A DNA stretch of 64,000 nucleotides from Emticicia sp. CRIBPO. GTDB taxonomy: Bacteria; Bacteroidota; Bacteroidia; Cytophagales; Spirosomataceae. Position numbers and translations under genes: made by a program. The stretch is taken from NCBI RefSeq assembly GCF_009905725.1, contig NZ_JAAAKV010000011.1:1-64000 (forward strand). The letters are read 5' to 3'. Positions 52,853 through 61,634 of this stretch are shown here, piece by piece (the stretch's first letter is position 1; the number at the start of each line of letters is the position of its first letter). A model generated the notes under the pieces. The model did not search any database and had not been told where the DNA came from. It saw only the letters and a program-made list of their open reading frames with translations.

Positions 52853-53674
52853 TCAAAAATCAGCCCTTTGTCTGATCACTTCATAAAGGATCACCCCGGT
52901 GGCTACAGAAACGTTCAATGACTCCACTTTGCCGTTCATCGGAATTTTCACTTTCTGATCACAGATAGACAGGATACTTTCTGAAATACCATCTTCTTCT
53001 GAACCCATGATAATCGCCGTCGGTACTGTATAATCAGGCCCGTAGAGGAATTTCTCTGCCTTTTCTGTACAGGCCACAATCTGAAAACCGGAAGCTTTCA
53101 GGTATTCAATAGTCTGATACAGGTCATTTTCGCGGCAGACCGGGATGTAGTTCAATGCTCCCGAAGAAGTCTTCATCGCATCGCCGTTGATCTGGGCAGA
53201 TCCTCTGGCCGGCAACACCAGGGCATGTACCCCGCTGCATTCCGCCGTACGGCTGATGGCACCGAAGTTACGCACGTCTGTAATCCTGTCCAGGATCAGC
53301 ACCAGGGGCACCTCACCTTTTTCGAACGTCTCAGCAACAATATTGGACAAAACAGAGAAGTTAACCGAAGACACAAAGGCAATAACGCCCTGGTGGTTTT
53401 TCCCTGTTACCCTGTTCAGTTTTTCAAGCGGCACCCTTTGGATAGGCACGCCTCTTTCCTTGGCTATTTTTTCGATATCAGAAGCTCCGAATTCCTTATT
53501 GATCAGCAGCTTATCAATTTCCTTTTCACTTCTGAGGGTTTCTGTTACGGATTGTATCCCGAAAACAAAGTCCTCTTTATTGGGTCTTACAACCGGCTTA
53601 TAAAATTTCTTTGGCTGATCGCCGTTTTGTGGTCTTTTAAAACCACCTACTCCACTACGTTTCCTGTTCTCCAT
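52853..53674 (-). CDS. rlmB: 23S rRNA (guanosine-2'-O)-methyltransferase RlmB
   Basis: A 273-residue SpoU-type (SPOUT) methyltransferase that modifies G2251 of 23S rRNA. The basic N-terminus is followed by the RNA-binding domain (about 36-110) and the knotted catalytic domain (about 120-273) with LDRITDVRNFGAISRTAE, IMGSEEDGIS and the C-terminal IPMNGKVESLNVSVATGVILYE. The gene overlaps the upstream GWxTD lipoprotein gene by 28 nt. Confidence 0.93.
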   Translation of the reverse strand: MENRKRSGVGGFKRPQNGDQPKKFYKPVVRPNKEDFVFGIQSVTETLRSEKEIDKLLINKEFGASDIEKIAKERGVPIQRVPLEKLNRVTGKNHQGVIAFVSSVNFSVLSNIVAETFEKGEVPLVLILDRITDVRNFGAISRTAECSGVHALVLPARGSAQINGDAMKTSSGALNYIPVCRENDLYQTIEYLKASGFQIVACTEKAEKFLYGPDYTVPTAIIMGSEEDGISESILSICDQKVKIPMNGKVESLNVSVATGVILYEVIRQRADF

Positions 53675-54921
53675 GTTTCAACAAAAGGATACCAATAGGC
53701 ACCATATTCGGGATACCTGACCAACTCATAATGGTTTTCGGTAAATGAATTGGGCTTGCGGTAAAATGTAAAAATAATTTCAGACGAGCCCTGATACAGC
53801 CAGACTTCACGCTGCCTGTTTCTCTGGACTCTGGTTGGCGGTCCTAAAATGATATAAACCATCCCTTTGTCGGTTTTCCATCCTTCTTTATAGGTAGAAA
53901 AAAGCTTATTGGCTTCGCTTACTCTTCTGTAATAAGACCTGATTGTTTGCCTAGCCTGGTCCTGATTACCAGCACTCAAACTAAGAAAGTGCAAATCTAC
54001 GGCATCTTTTGCGTTTTCCTGCGTTTTCAGGGATTCTATTTCTTTTCCGGTGCTCATATACACCACAGGTTCTTTTAGTTTATCGGGCTGGGTAAACCTC
54101 GGATACCGCTCATCTGTCACTAAAATACTGTACCCGTCTTTGTGCATCAGCGTGTCCTGGGTCAATACATAAATACCTTCTTCTTTAAACGTGAAGGTGC
54201 TGCCCGGGTCTACTTCTATGGCTTCCAGACCGGACACCTCATCCATCACATTCCTTTTGGAAGACGACATAGGCGACAAGGCCGGCAGGGTTTTGTTCAG
54301 ATATCTTTTGAGGTACAACTTTTCTTTCGAACCGCTCCAAGACTTAAAAATAACCGGGTCTCCTACTTTTACAAAAGTCTCAAAACTCGGAAAATCAGTC
54401 TGATCGGCTTTAAAAAGGCCGAACCTTGAATCTACTCTCATCCCTGTAAAATCCACCGGTAGGTCATTGGTATACTTCAGGGACGCGGCCACATCAATGA
54501 ATTCAAGAATCAGCACAGAATAATCAAGACCCTTGATTTTCGGTACATCAAATGTCAGCTGATAAAAATTCCCGTTCTTTCTCAGGCTATTTTCATCTAT
54601 GTCAATTTTCCCTGACTTCAGCTTTTCTCTCTGGTTATAATCAGCCTGCACATGCCACTGAACCTTGAATATTTTCTCAATATCCTTGATCTGGGCACTT
54701 TCTTTCAGGTTCTGAATCTCTACATTCATAAACACTTTCACGGAAGAAGAATCAACAATCAGGTATTTTCCGGTTACAGAAGAAATGATGACTTTGGCTT
54801 CTCTCGGAGCAGCAGTTTTGGCTACAGGAGGCGGAGGCCCTTGGTTTGACGGCGTTTTTTTCTGAACTTTACAACCCCAAAATACGGATACACCCAACAA
54901 AACGATTAATATTTTTCTCAT
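53647..54921 (-). CDS. GWxTD-domain lipoprotein
   Basis: A 424-residue lipoprotein with lipobox VFWGC at about residues 12-16 and a Pro-rich stretch behind it. The GWKTDKGMVYIILGPPT motif near residue 350 gives the GWxTD domain its name; the domain binds or folds on the periplasmic face. Function is not established. I start it at ATG 54921 (MRKILIVLLG); a TTG three codons earlier is also in frame. The gene overlaps rlmB by 28 nt, so the pair is co-expressed. Confidence 0.88.
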   Translation of the reverse strand: MRKILIVLLGVSVFWGCKVQKKTPSNQGPPPPVAKTAAPREAKVIISSVTGKYLIVDSSSVKVFMNVEIQNLKESAQIKDIEKIFKVQWHVQADYNQREKLKSGKIDIDENSLRKNGNFYQLTFDVPKIKGLDYSVLILEFIDVAASLKYTNDLPVDFTGMRVDSRFGLFKADQTDFPSFETFVKVGDPVIFKSWSGSKEKLYLKRYLNKTLPALSPMSSSKRNVMDEVSGLEAIEVDPGSTFTFKEEGIYVLTQDTLMHKDGYSILVTDERYPRFTQPDKLKEPVVYMSTGKEIESLKTQENAKDAVDLHFLSLSAGNQDQARQTIRSYYRRVSEANKLFSTYKEGWKTDKGMVYIILGPPTRVQRNRQREVWLYQGSSEIIFTFYRKPNSFTENHYELVRYPEYGAYWYPFVETWRTGNVVE

Positions 54922-54991
54922 CCTTATCAATGTTGATTTAGAATATTAACGACACGATTTTTATAATTGTTAACGCGGCATCAAAAAATTT

Positions 54992-55357
54992 ATGAAAGAT
55001 ATAGAAAATAGAGAAGATGTAATACGTTTGGTAGATAATTTTTACAGCAAAGTGCTGGCCGATCCGGAGCTTTCACCGGTTTTTGAACCTTCCCTGAACG
55101 ACTGGCCGAGGCATGTCGAAAGGGTTTATAATTTCTGGGAAAACTGGCTTTTCCAAACCGGTTCCTACAACGGCGGCATGATGTGGGTGCACATGCAACG
55201 CAACCAGACCCACCCTCTTACCACCGCCCTTTTTGAACGCTGGCTGGCTCACTGGTTCGGCACAGCCGACGAGCTCTTCAAAGGCAAAAACGCCGATTTC
55301 GTCAAAAGTAAAGCCCTGGAGATCGGACAGATCATTAACGCGAAGCTCAATAGTTGA
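54992..55357 (+). CDS. Group III truncated hemoglobin
   Basis: A 121-residue 2-on-2 globin. The NFYSKVLADPELSPVFE start, HVERVYNFWENWLF and the proximal His in the HMQRNQTHPL region fit group III. These proteins bind O2 or NO; some reduce peroxynitrite. It stands alone, just before a convergent operon. Confidence 0.9.
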   Translation: MKDIENREDVIRLVDNFYSKVLADPELSPVFEPSLNDWPRHVERVYNFWENWLFQTGSYNGGMMWVHMQRNQTHPLTTALFERWLAHWFGTADELFKGKNADFVKSKALEIGQIINAKLNS

Positions 55358-55388
55358 GGAGAAAGCAGAACGGAAAAAGGAGAAAGGA
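55358..55388. repeat. Purine-rich intergenic tract (copy b)
   Basis: The sequence after the hemoglobin stop is built of GGAGAAAG and CGGAAAAAGG words. Similar tracts occur at 42041-42080, 56395-56427 and, inverted, 59908-59968. Confidence 0.55.
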
Positions 55389-55418
55389 TGTCATGTACTT
55401 TTTCCTTCCTCCATTAAA

Positions 55419-56384
55419 TCAGTATTTCTCCAACAATTTATACTGCTCCTCAATCGCTTCCCTGAATTCGGATTTCATTCGCTTGACGAGATCTGCCACC
55501 GGCAATACATCCTCAATCGTAGCTACCCCCTGCCCGGCAGACCACAGGGTTTTCCAGGCTTTGGCTTCTGCCTGTGAAGCGTCCAGTTCCTTGCCGAAAT
55601 CAATTTTTGCAGCTCCGCTCCACATTTCTTTCGGGATACCGGCATTTTCAAGGCTTTTAGTCATAAAATTGGCATAAACACCCGAAACAGCTGCGGTATA
55701 AACAATGTCTGTTGTACCACTTTCTATGATCATTTGCTGATACCCTTTGTCCACATGGGCTTCAGTAGTATTGATAAATCTCGTTCCCATATAAGCCAGG
55801 TCGGCCCCCATCTGCATAGCGGCGGCGATGTCGCGGCCGTTGCTCATGCTTCCTGACAACAGTATTGTTTTCTTGAAAAAGCTTCTGACTTCCGCAATAA
55901 AAGGGATAGGATTAAGTGTTCCGGCATGCCCACCGGCCCCTGCACTGACCAGGATCAGCCCGTCTACTCCGGCCTCCGCCGCTTTTTCGGCGTGGCGTTT
56001 TTTGATCACGTCGTGAAAGACCAGTCCGCCATAACTGTGTACTGCCTCCACCAACTCAGAAACAGCCCCCAGCGAAGTAATCACCAGCGGCACTTTATGT
56101 TTGACAATCATCTGAAGATCAGGCATGATCCTCGGGTTGGTGTTATGAACAATCAGGTTGACTCCGAACGGGGCGGCTTTCTTGCCCGTTTCAGCTTCAA
56201 ACTGACTGAGATTCTCCTTAATCTGGATCAACCACTCTTCAAAACCTTCGGTGGTGCGTTGGTTCAGGGCCGGAAATGTGCCCACTATTCCGTTTTTACA
56301 ACATTCTGTCACCAACTCAGGTCCTGAGATCAGAAACATGGGTGCTGCCACCACCGGTAAATTTAAGTTTTCGAAAGGGTTCAT
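55419..56384 (-). CDS. Nitronate monooxygenase / NPD family flavoenzyme
   Basis: A 321-residue FMN-dependent TIM-barrel enzyme of the 2-nitropropane dioxygenase family. PVVAAPMFLISGPELV at the start, VSAGAGGHAGTLNPI and LSGSMSNGRDIAAAMQMGADLAYMGTRF are the FMN-binding segments, with the candidate catalytic His in the GGHAG loop. I start it at ATG 56384 (MNPFENLNLP), not at the in-frame TTG or other codons upstream. It is the last gene of the acyl-CoA operon, and may act on nitroalkanes or on an enoate-type substrate. Confidence 0.88.
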   Translation of the reverse strand: MNPFENLNLPVVAAPMFLISGPELVTECCKNGIVGTFPALNQRTTEGFEEWLIQIKENLSQFEAETGKKAAPFGVNLIVHNTNPRIMPDLQMIVKHKVPLVITSLGAVSELVEAVHSYGGLVFHDVIKKRHAEKAAEAGVDGLILVSAGAGGHAGTLNPIPFIAEVRSFFKKTILLSGSMSNGRDIAAAMQMGADLAYMGTRFINTTEAHVDKGYQQMIIESGTTDIVYTAAVSGVYANFMTKSLENAGIPKEMWSGAAKIDFGKELDASQAEAKAWKTLWSAGQGVATIEDVLPVADLVKRMKSEFREAIEEQYKLLEKY

Positions 56385-56394
56385 ATTTTTTAAT

Positions 56395-56427
56395 AGAAAA
56401 AGGACAATGGATAAAGGAAAATGGACT
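56395..56427. repeat. Purine-rich intergenic tract (copy c)
   Basis: AAAAAGGACAATGGATAAAG-type sequence lies between the thioesterase and nitronate monooxygenase genes. Its AAGGAAAATGGA word also occurs inverted at 59908-59968. Confidence 0.45.
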
Positions 56428-56447
56428 TTACCCATACTCTTCATTGA

Positions 56448-57308
56448 TTATTTTTTCTTCATGGGTCTGATCAGGCCTTCCTGTACAACAGAGGCGATCA
56501 GAACGCCGTCCTGGTTAAAAATGTTTCCCCTGGTAAAACCACGGGTGTTTGAGGCACTCGGACTGTCGATGGCATACAAAAGCCAGTCATCAATCTTAAA
56601 GTCACGGTGAAACCACATCGCATGATCCAGGCTGGCCATAAACAGGTCGGTCGGCAGCGGCCCCTTGGTATGAGGTAAAGTAGCCGTAGTCAGCAGGTTA
56701 TAGTCCGACACGTACGCCAGAAGCTGCTGATGCACCTGAGGGCCGCCGTCGACTGCCTCCCTGGCCTTGAACCAGAAATGACGATAGGGCAATTTCGTCT
56801 GGCGATCAAAAATATTCAGTTTCTCGACCATCCTGAACTCAAAAGGCCTCGTTTTGACCAGCTGGAAGATGTGGTCCGGCACAAACAGTTTGTATTTTTT
56901 GAGGATGTCTTCATCTGACGGCAGTCCTTCCGGCCCTTCCACTTTAGGCATCGGAATCTGGTGATCAAAGCCCTCCTGAACAATCTGGTAGGAAATAGAA
57001 GTGAAAAATATAGGCGTCCCGTTTTGCTTGGCCACCACCCTCCTGGTCGAAAAACTCCCTCCGTCACGGATCTTCTCCACTTCAAAAATAATCGGCACAC
57101 TGATATCCCCTGCCAGCAAAAAATAGGCGTGCATGGAATGAGCCACACGGTCCGGCTCCACCGTCTGGGTCGCGGCACTCAGCGACTGCGAAAGCACCTG
57201 CCCGCCAAAAACCCGGTTCCACGGGGCCTGGTAATTCTGTCCTTTGAAAGTCAGTTCGTCCAGTTTTTCTAAGGCTACTAAGTCTATTAATTCTTTGATA
57301 TTGTTCAT
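56448..57308 (-). CDS. tesB: Acyl-CoA thioesterase II
   Basis: A 286-residue double-hotdog thioesterase. The SLDHAMWFHRDF block (about 222-233) gives the catalytic Asp of the TesB type and the VQEGLIR end (about 275-281) the catalytic Gln; a GGQVLSQSLSAATQTV segment is in the first hotdog. It hydrolyses acyl-CoAs of medium or branched chain. Its ATG overlaps the enoyl-CoA hydratase stop by 4 nt. Confidence 0.93.
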   Translation of the reverse strand: MNNIKELIDLVALEKLDELTFKGQNYQAPWNRVFGGQVLSQSLSAATQTVEPDRVAHSMHAYFLLAGDISVPIIFEVEKIRDGGSFSTRRVVAKQNGTPIFFTSISYQIVQEGFDHQIPMPKVEGPEGLPSDEDILKKYKLFVPDHIFQLVKTRPFEFRMVEKLNIFDRQTKLPYRHFWFKAREAVDGGPQVHQQLLAYVSDYNLLTTATLPHTKGPLPTDLFMASLDHAMWFHRDFKIDDWLLYAIDSPSASNTRGFTRGNIFNQDGVLIASVVQEGLIRPMKKK

Positions 57309-58078
57309 TTTCCTTTCCAGACAGGTTCTCTTTTTTCAACAAATGCTTTTGATCCCTCCATGGCATCCTCTGTTTTCAGTATTTTTTCAAACAGGCTGGT
57401 GGATGCCGCCCACAGCTCTTCTTCTGTTTTAGAACTCACACTTTTGGCCAGTTCCAGGCTTTCTGCCACCGACAAAGGGGCGTTTACCGCTATCTCGCGG
57501 GCCAGGCCAAAGGCCGTTTCTATCAGGTTTTCAGAAGTAGCCGCACGATTGACGATTCCCAGTTGCAAAGCCCTGGCGGTGTCAAAATGGTTTCCGGTAG
57601 CAATAAGTTCATTGGCAATTTTCTGAGGAATCATCAAAGGGAGCCTGAACATCCCCCCTGCTCCTGCCACCAGACCTCTTTTTACTTCCGGCAAACCGAA
57701 TTTAGCCTGTTCCACCGCCACGATCATTTCGCAGGCCAGACACAGTTCAAACCCGCCTGCCAGTGCAAAACCGTTAACGGCCGCTATCCACGGTTTGCGT
57801 CTTTTGGCATACACAAACCCGGCAAAGCCATTCGATTCCGTAAAAAGCTGATCACCATTACCACTCGAGATTTCCTTAAGATCGGCTCCCGCACAAAAAG
57901 CTTTGGGCCCTGCTCCGGTCAGAATCACCACCCGGATGTCCGGATCAGCTTCAGTTTCTTCAACGATATGGTGCAACTCCTGTGTCACCGCCTGGTTGAT
58001 GGCATTATAAGCATCCGGTCTGTTTAAGGTGACCAAAGCAATGTGTTTTTCTGGCCTTTCTAAGATTACTGTACTCAT
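57305..58078 (-). CDS. Enoyl-CoA hydratase/isomerase-family protein
   Basis: A 257-residue crotonase. The oxyanion-hole segments are FCAGADLKEI (about 60-69) and AVNGFALAGGFELCLACD-like sequence (about 100-115), and both catalytic Glu positions are occupied (GGFELC, FGLPEVKRGL). It hydrates an enoyl-CoA, probably in beta-oxidation or branched-chain amino-acid breakdown. It is 15 nt after the SDR gene and overlaps the thioesterase start. Confidence 0.93.
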   Translation of the reverse strand: MSTVILERPEKHIALVTLNRPDAYNAINQAVTQELHHIVEETEADPDIRVVILTGAGPKAFCAGADLKEISSGNGDQLFTESNGFAGFVYAKRRKPWIAAVNGFALAGGFELCLACEMIVAVEQAKFGLPEVKRGLVAGAGGMFRLPLMIPQKIANELIATGNHFDTARALQLGIVNRAATSENLIETAFGLAREIAVNAPLSVAESLELAKSVSSKTEEELWAASTSLFEKILKTEDAMEGSKAFVEKREPVWKGK

Positions 58079-58093
58079 ATTTTTATTTAATTT

Positions 58094-58861
58094 TTATCTG
58101 GCGGCCATCCTGATGGCACCGTCCAGGCGTATGACGTCTCCGTTTAACATAACATTATAAAGAATGTGCTTAACCAGGTGTGCGTACTCTTCCGGCTTAC
58201 CTAACCTGGAAGGAAAAGGCACCTGTTTTTCAAGGGATTCGACAGCCTCGGGCGGTAACCCCTTAAAAAGCGGAGTATAAAATAATCCCGGGGCAATGCC
58301 CATCACCCTGATACCCAAAGACGCAAATTCACGGGCCAGCGGCAGAATCATGCTGACAATCCCCCCTTTCGAGGCTGCATAAGCTGCCTGTCCAATCTGG
58401 CCTTCATAAGCCGCCACACTGGCGGTATTGATGATAACACCGCGTTCACCTTCTGCATCCGGCTCATTTTTGCTCATATAATCAGAGCACACCTTCAGCA
58501 CATTAAAAGTGCCGACAAGGTTGATATCAATTGATTTTCTGAAGTCTTCCAGCGGATGAACGCCGTTTTTTGAAAGCACTTTTTTAGCCAGTGCAATACC
58601 CGCACAGTTGACATTGATATGAATCGCTCTGAAAGTTTCATAGGCCTTTCTGACGGCTTCCTGCACCTGGTTTTCATCCCTTACATCAGTCTGTACAAAA
58701 AGCACCTGGTCGCCCAGTTCCTGCTGCAGCTGCTCACCACGGGCAGCATCCTGGTCAATAATCAAAACCTTCGCTTTGTTTTCGACGAACAGCCTGACGG
58801 TGGCCTCTCCCAAACCCGAGGCACCACCGGACACCACGGCAGTCTGGTTTTCTATCTTCAT
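58094..58861 (-). CDS. SDR family dehydrogenase (HSD10-like 3-hydroxyacyl-CoA type)
   Basis: A 255-residue SDR that resembles type 2 3-hydroxyacyl-CoA dehydrogenases. It has SGGASGLGEATVRLF, an Asp at the end of strand 2 (IIDQDA) that favours NAD, NCAGIALAKK, the Ser of INTASVAAYEGQIG and YAASK (about 165-169). The extended GIALAKKVLSKNGVHPLEDF loop is typical of the HSD10 group that acts in isoleucine and short-chain acyl-CoA breakdown. It heads the operon with enoyl-CoA hydratase and thioesterase. Confidence 0.88.
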   Translation of the reverse strand: MKIENQTAVVSGGASGLGEATVRLFVENKAKVLIIDQDAARGEQLQQELGDQVLFVQTDVRDENQVQEAVRKAYETFRAIHINVNCAGIALAKKVLSKNGVHPLEDFRKSIDINLVGTFNVLKVCSDYMSKNEPDAEGERGVIINTASVAAYEGQIGQAAYAASKGGIVSMILPLAREFASLGIRVMGIAPGLFYTPLFKGLPPEAVESLEKQVPFPSRLGKPEEYAHLVKHILYNVMLNGDVIRLDGAIRMAAR

Positions 58862-59047
58862 TGTACTGTTATTGAGGACTGGTTTTAGTGTTAATGAGGC
58901 CCTAAAATAATTGAATAATTCGAAATTCGATATTTAATTCGGATTTATTCGGTGCTACGAGTTAAACGAAGTATTTGGAGGGATACAAAAAAATTGTCGC
59001 CACAGATCAGGAAAGACAAGTAATTTACATAAACCACATCAGGTTTA
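58862..59047. other. Intergenic region upstream of the acyl-CoA operon
   Basis: It is AT-rich with a run of TTCGAAATTCGATATTTAA-type palindromic words near 58915-58945. A short TAAACC...GGTTTA hairpin at 59031-59049 overlaps the higA end without a T-run. No gene is seen. Confidence 0.35.
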
Positions 59048-59449
59048 TCACATAGCCAGCAACACCTCTGCAGATATACCCAATCCATGATAAAGATTCT
59101 TGACCATTTTAAGCGTCAAAGGTCTTTTTCTGTTCAGAACCTCCGAAGCCCTGTTTTCTCCCCCAAAATATCCGGAGACATCTTTTTGTGACAAATTGAG
59201 CATTTCTATTCTTTGCCTGATGGCTTCTATCGGGTCAAGTTTCTCAAATGGCATATGTTTCTTCTCATATTCAATGGCTAAAACCGTCAGAGCTTCCAAA
59301 ATATCCAGGCCTTTTTTTCTCAGCTGCTCATCTTCTATCAGATCAACGTCAATTAACTGATCAATAATAGCAGTCGTTCTTTCAAATTCTGCCTGATTGG
59401 TTATGGGCAGTATAACAATTTCGTCAATATTTATTTTATTAGTTTTCAT
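59048..59449 (-). CDS. higA: HigA-type antitoxin
   Basis: A 133-residue antitoxin. The C-terminal part (about 70-133) is an XRE-type helix-turn-helix (LSQKDVSGYFGGENRASEVLNRKR). It neutralises HigB and represses the operon by binding its promoter. It lies 5 nt downstream of higB, so the toxin gene comes first, as in HigBA systems. Confidence 0.92.
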   Translation of the reverse strand: MKTNKINIDEIVILPITNQAEFERTTAIIDQLIDVDLIEDEQLRKKGLDILEALTVLAIEYEKKHMPFEKLDPIEAIRQRIEMLNLSQKDVSGYFGGENRASEVLNRKRPLTLKMVKNLYHGLGISAEVLLAM

Positions 59450-59454
59450 CCTAC

Positions 59455-59751
59455 TTATATATTTTTAATATCATTTATAGCATCATATTCCTCGTGAGTT
59501 CCGATAAATCTGACAAATGCCATTTTTTTCGAATACTCATATTTCACAATTAATCTGTATTTATTTCTGCAAATATTAAATACAATTCTTCCGTTCCCGA
59601 CCGTATCTGCATCCTTGAAAAGTGAAATCACCTCGTTAGGGTTACTAAAATTGCGTTCTTCATTAACCTCATGCCAGGTCTTTAATGCGGATTCTGAATC
59701 GGGATATTTATTCCAAAAATCCCTTAAAACTCCTTTGGTGAATATTCTCAT
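59455..59751 (-). CDS. higB: HigB-type mRNA interferase toxin
   Basis: A 98-residue RelE-fold toxin of the HigB_toxin family. Features are the start MRIFTKGVLRDFW, the middle GNGRIVFNI-type strand, then NKYRLIVKYEY and the end FVRFIGTHEEYDAI with the family His. It cuts mRNA at the ribosome. It precedes higA. Confidence 0.93.
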   Translation of the reverse strand: MRIFTKGVLRDFWNKYPDSESALKTWHEVNEERNFSNPNEVISLFKDADTVGNGRIVFNICRNKYRLIVKYEYSKKMAFVRFIGTHEEYDAINDIKNI

Positions 59752-59758
59752 AACGAAA

Positions 59759-59766
59759 CAAAAGTA
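59759..59766 (-). promoter_or_regulatory. Candidate promoter of higBA
   Basis: TACTTTTG on the minus strand matches TAnnTTTG. A TTTG box at 59792-59795 lies 25 nt upstream. The -7 box is only 7 nt from the higB ATG, so the message may be leaderless. Confidence 0.5.
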
Positions 59767-59907
59767 AACAAAATTCCCAAATATGGAAGATCAAAATCAT
59801 AAAAAATCAAACCAGATTATCCTGATCATTAGCTCCTCTCTCCCAAATCAAGCCTACTACTTTCCCTCTTTCCCCAACAAATCAAACAATCTCTTTAACA
59901 TCATAAC

Positions 59908-59968
59908 ACCCTCTGCCCTTTCTCCTTCTTCCTTTCTCCTTTGCTCCATTTTTCCATTTTCCTTTTTG
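59908..59968. repeat. Pyrimidine-rich tract (inverted copy d of the purine-rich element)
   Basis: A strand-biased run of C and T words; its complement has GGAAAATGGA and GGAGAAAGGAAGAAGGAGAAAGGGCAG elements that match words at 42041-42080 and 55358-55388. No ORF or hairpin is evident. Confidence 0.5.
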
Positions 59969-60029
59969 ATTTCAGATATAATTGTCTACATTTAAAATCA
60001 GAACCTCATCAATACTTTCCGGAAGAATT

Positions 60030-60521
60030 ATGGACCAACTCAACCAACCTTTTAAGCTTAAAACAAATGGTTTTGAATTCGATATCAGCAACGAAGACAT
60101 CTCTGAGGCTGATTTCTACAGGATTTCAGAAAAGGGTTTTCACCTCATTCATGAGTCGGAATCCTTCCATACCACCATCCTTGAAGCCGACCTGGCCGCC
60201 AAAAAATTTAAGGTAGAAAGCGAAGGGGAAGTTTTCTTTGTTGAAATCAAAGATGAGTTTGACCAAAACCTGGAAAAGATGGGTTTCAACGCCTCCGCCG
60301 GAAAACAAATCAAAAACATCAAGGCCCCGATGCCCGGGCTTGTCCTCGAGATCAGCGTGGCAGAAGGCCAGGAAGTGAAGAAAGACGAGAAATTATTGAT
60401 ACTCGAGGCCATGAAAATGGAAAACAGCCTCAAAATCTCGACTGATGCCGTAATCAAAAGCATTCTTGTCAGTCAGGGTCAGGTGGTGGAAAAAGGTCAG
60501 ATTCTCATTGAATTAGTTTAA
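60030..60521 (+). CDS. Biotin carboxyl carrier protein
   Basis: A 163-residue carrier subunit. The C-terminal biotinyl domain (about 92-163) has APMPGLV and EAMKMEN with the biotin-lysine Lys129. The N-terminal half is an acidic, strand-rich domain without a clear family. It carries CO2 for an acyl-CoA carboxylase. Start at ATG 60030 fits a GGAAG-like stretch upstream; a TTG 48 nt earlier is in frame. The operon puts it 6 nt before mutA. Confidence 0.9.
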   Translation: MDQLNQPFKLKTNGFEFDISNEDISEADFYRISEKGFHLIHESESFHTTILEADLAAKKFKVESEGEVFFVEIKDEFDQNLEKMGFNASAGKQIKNIKAPMPGLVLEISVAEGQEVKKDEKLLILEAMKMENSLKISTDAVIKSILVSQGQVVEKGQILIELV

Positions 60522-60527
60522 AGAGCC

Positions 60528-61634
60528 GTGAAAAATAGCTTTGATGAATTCAATAAAACCGGCAAAGCCGAATGGCTGGATCAGGTCACCAAAGATCTGA
60601 AAGGCCTACCTATGTCTGAGCTTTTCGCTGACTTTGGTGATGGCTTCGTCATAGACCCGTTTCTGCATGAGCAAGACCGCATAATTCTGAATACCGGCAT
60701 TCATCCCGACAAAACAGACAATACCTGGCTTATTTCAGAAAAGATCGGCACTTCTTCGCCCGAACTGATCAACAAAAAAAGCCTGACTGCCCTCGAAGGC
60801 GGAGCTTCGGCTTTGAGCTTAAAAATAGATCATCTATGGAGTGTAGAAGAATTTACCAAAGCATTCCAGGGCATTTACCTTGACTATATCTTTGTGCATT
60901 TCGACTTGGATAATGAAGTCAAAATGCCCGTATTTCTCTCTCATTTTGAGGTTTATCTTCAACACATCGGAATACCCACAGATAAAGTAAAAGGAAGCTT
61001 TTCTTTGCATTCTGCTCTGCATGCCAATGAGACATTGTTGAGGTGTATAGAAGCGTTTCCGGGATTTAAATTCCTTTGTTTCTCTTCTGAACCTGAAGAA
61101 CAACCCGTTGACCAACTAACGCATCTGCTTTTAAAAGCGGAAGAAATCCTGAACAGCTGCGAGGACATTAAAAATGCTCAGAAAATCCCGGATACAATCG
61201 TCTTTGAAATCAGCACAAACAATGATTTCTACCTCAATATAGCCAAAGTAAAAGCCCTGAAACAGGTATGGCAAGCCATTCTTAAGTCTTATCAATTAAA
61301 GAACGTTACCCAGCCATTCGTCAAAGGCATCATCAAGCATCTGCCCGAACTGGACCCTAACACGGCCGTGATCCAGGCCTCTGCACAGGCTTTATCACTG
61401 AGCATTGCCGGGGCTGATCTCATAGAAATTGAACCTTTTCATTATGATCAGTCGGAGTTTGGTGAAGAGTTTCCTTCGAGGATCGCCAGGAATATACATC
61501 ATATTTTACAACTGGAGAGCTTTATGGACAAAGCCATTGACCCTGCCGGAGGCAGTTATTTCATCGACCATCTTACCCAAAAACTGGCTCACCAGGTCTG
61601 GGACAAATTCAAACAATCATTCATAACCGCATGA
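60528..61634 (+). CDS. mutA: Methylmalonyl-CoA mutase small subunit (short form)
   Basis: A 368-residue MutA-type beta subunit, which supports the catalytic MutB subunit. It starts with GTG (6 nt after the carrier gene stop). The TIM-barrel half is present, including DPAGGSYFIDHLTQKL near its end, and then it stops; the B12-binding domain found in longer MutA chains (450-620 residues) is absent. Loss of that domain is compatible with the structural role of this subunit. Its stop overlaps the biotin carboxylase start (ATGA). Confidence 0.88.
   Translation: MKNSFDEFNKTGKAEWLDQVTKDLKGLPMSELFADFGDGFVIDPFLHEQDRIILNTGIHPDKTDNTWLISEKIGTSSPELINKKSLTALEGGASALSLKIDHLWSVEEFTKAFQGIYLDYIFVHFDLDNEVKMPVFLSHFEVYLQHIGIPTDKVKGSFSLHSALHANETLLRCIEAFPGFKFLCFSSEPEEQPVDQLTHLLLKAEEILNSCEDIKNAQKIPDTIVFEISTNNDFYLNIAKVKALKQVWQAILKSYQLKNVTQPFVKGIIKHLPELDPNTAVIQASAQALSLSIAGADLIEIEPFHYDQSEFGEEFPSRIARNIHHILQLESFMDKAIDPAGGSYFIDHLTQKLAHQVWDKFKQSFITA

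Noticed and set aside
59048-59751. Mobile element or prophage around higBA
   Set aside because: No integrase, transposase, att-like repeats or composition change are visible; only the toxin-antitoxin pair itself is supported.
59982-60029. Longer biotin carrier protein starting at TTG 59982
   Set aside because: ATG 60030 has a better upstream sequence and the extra residues show no conservation-like character.
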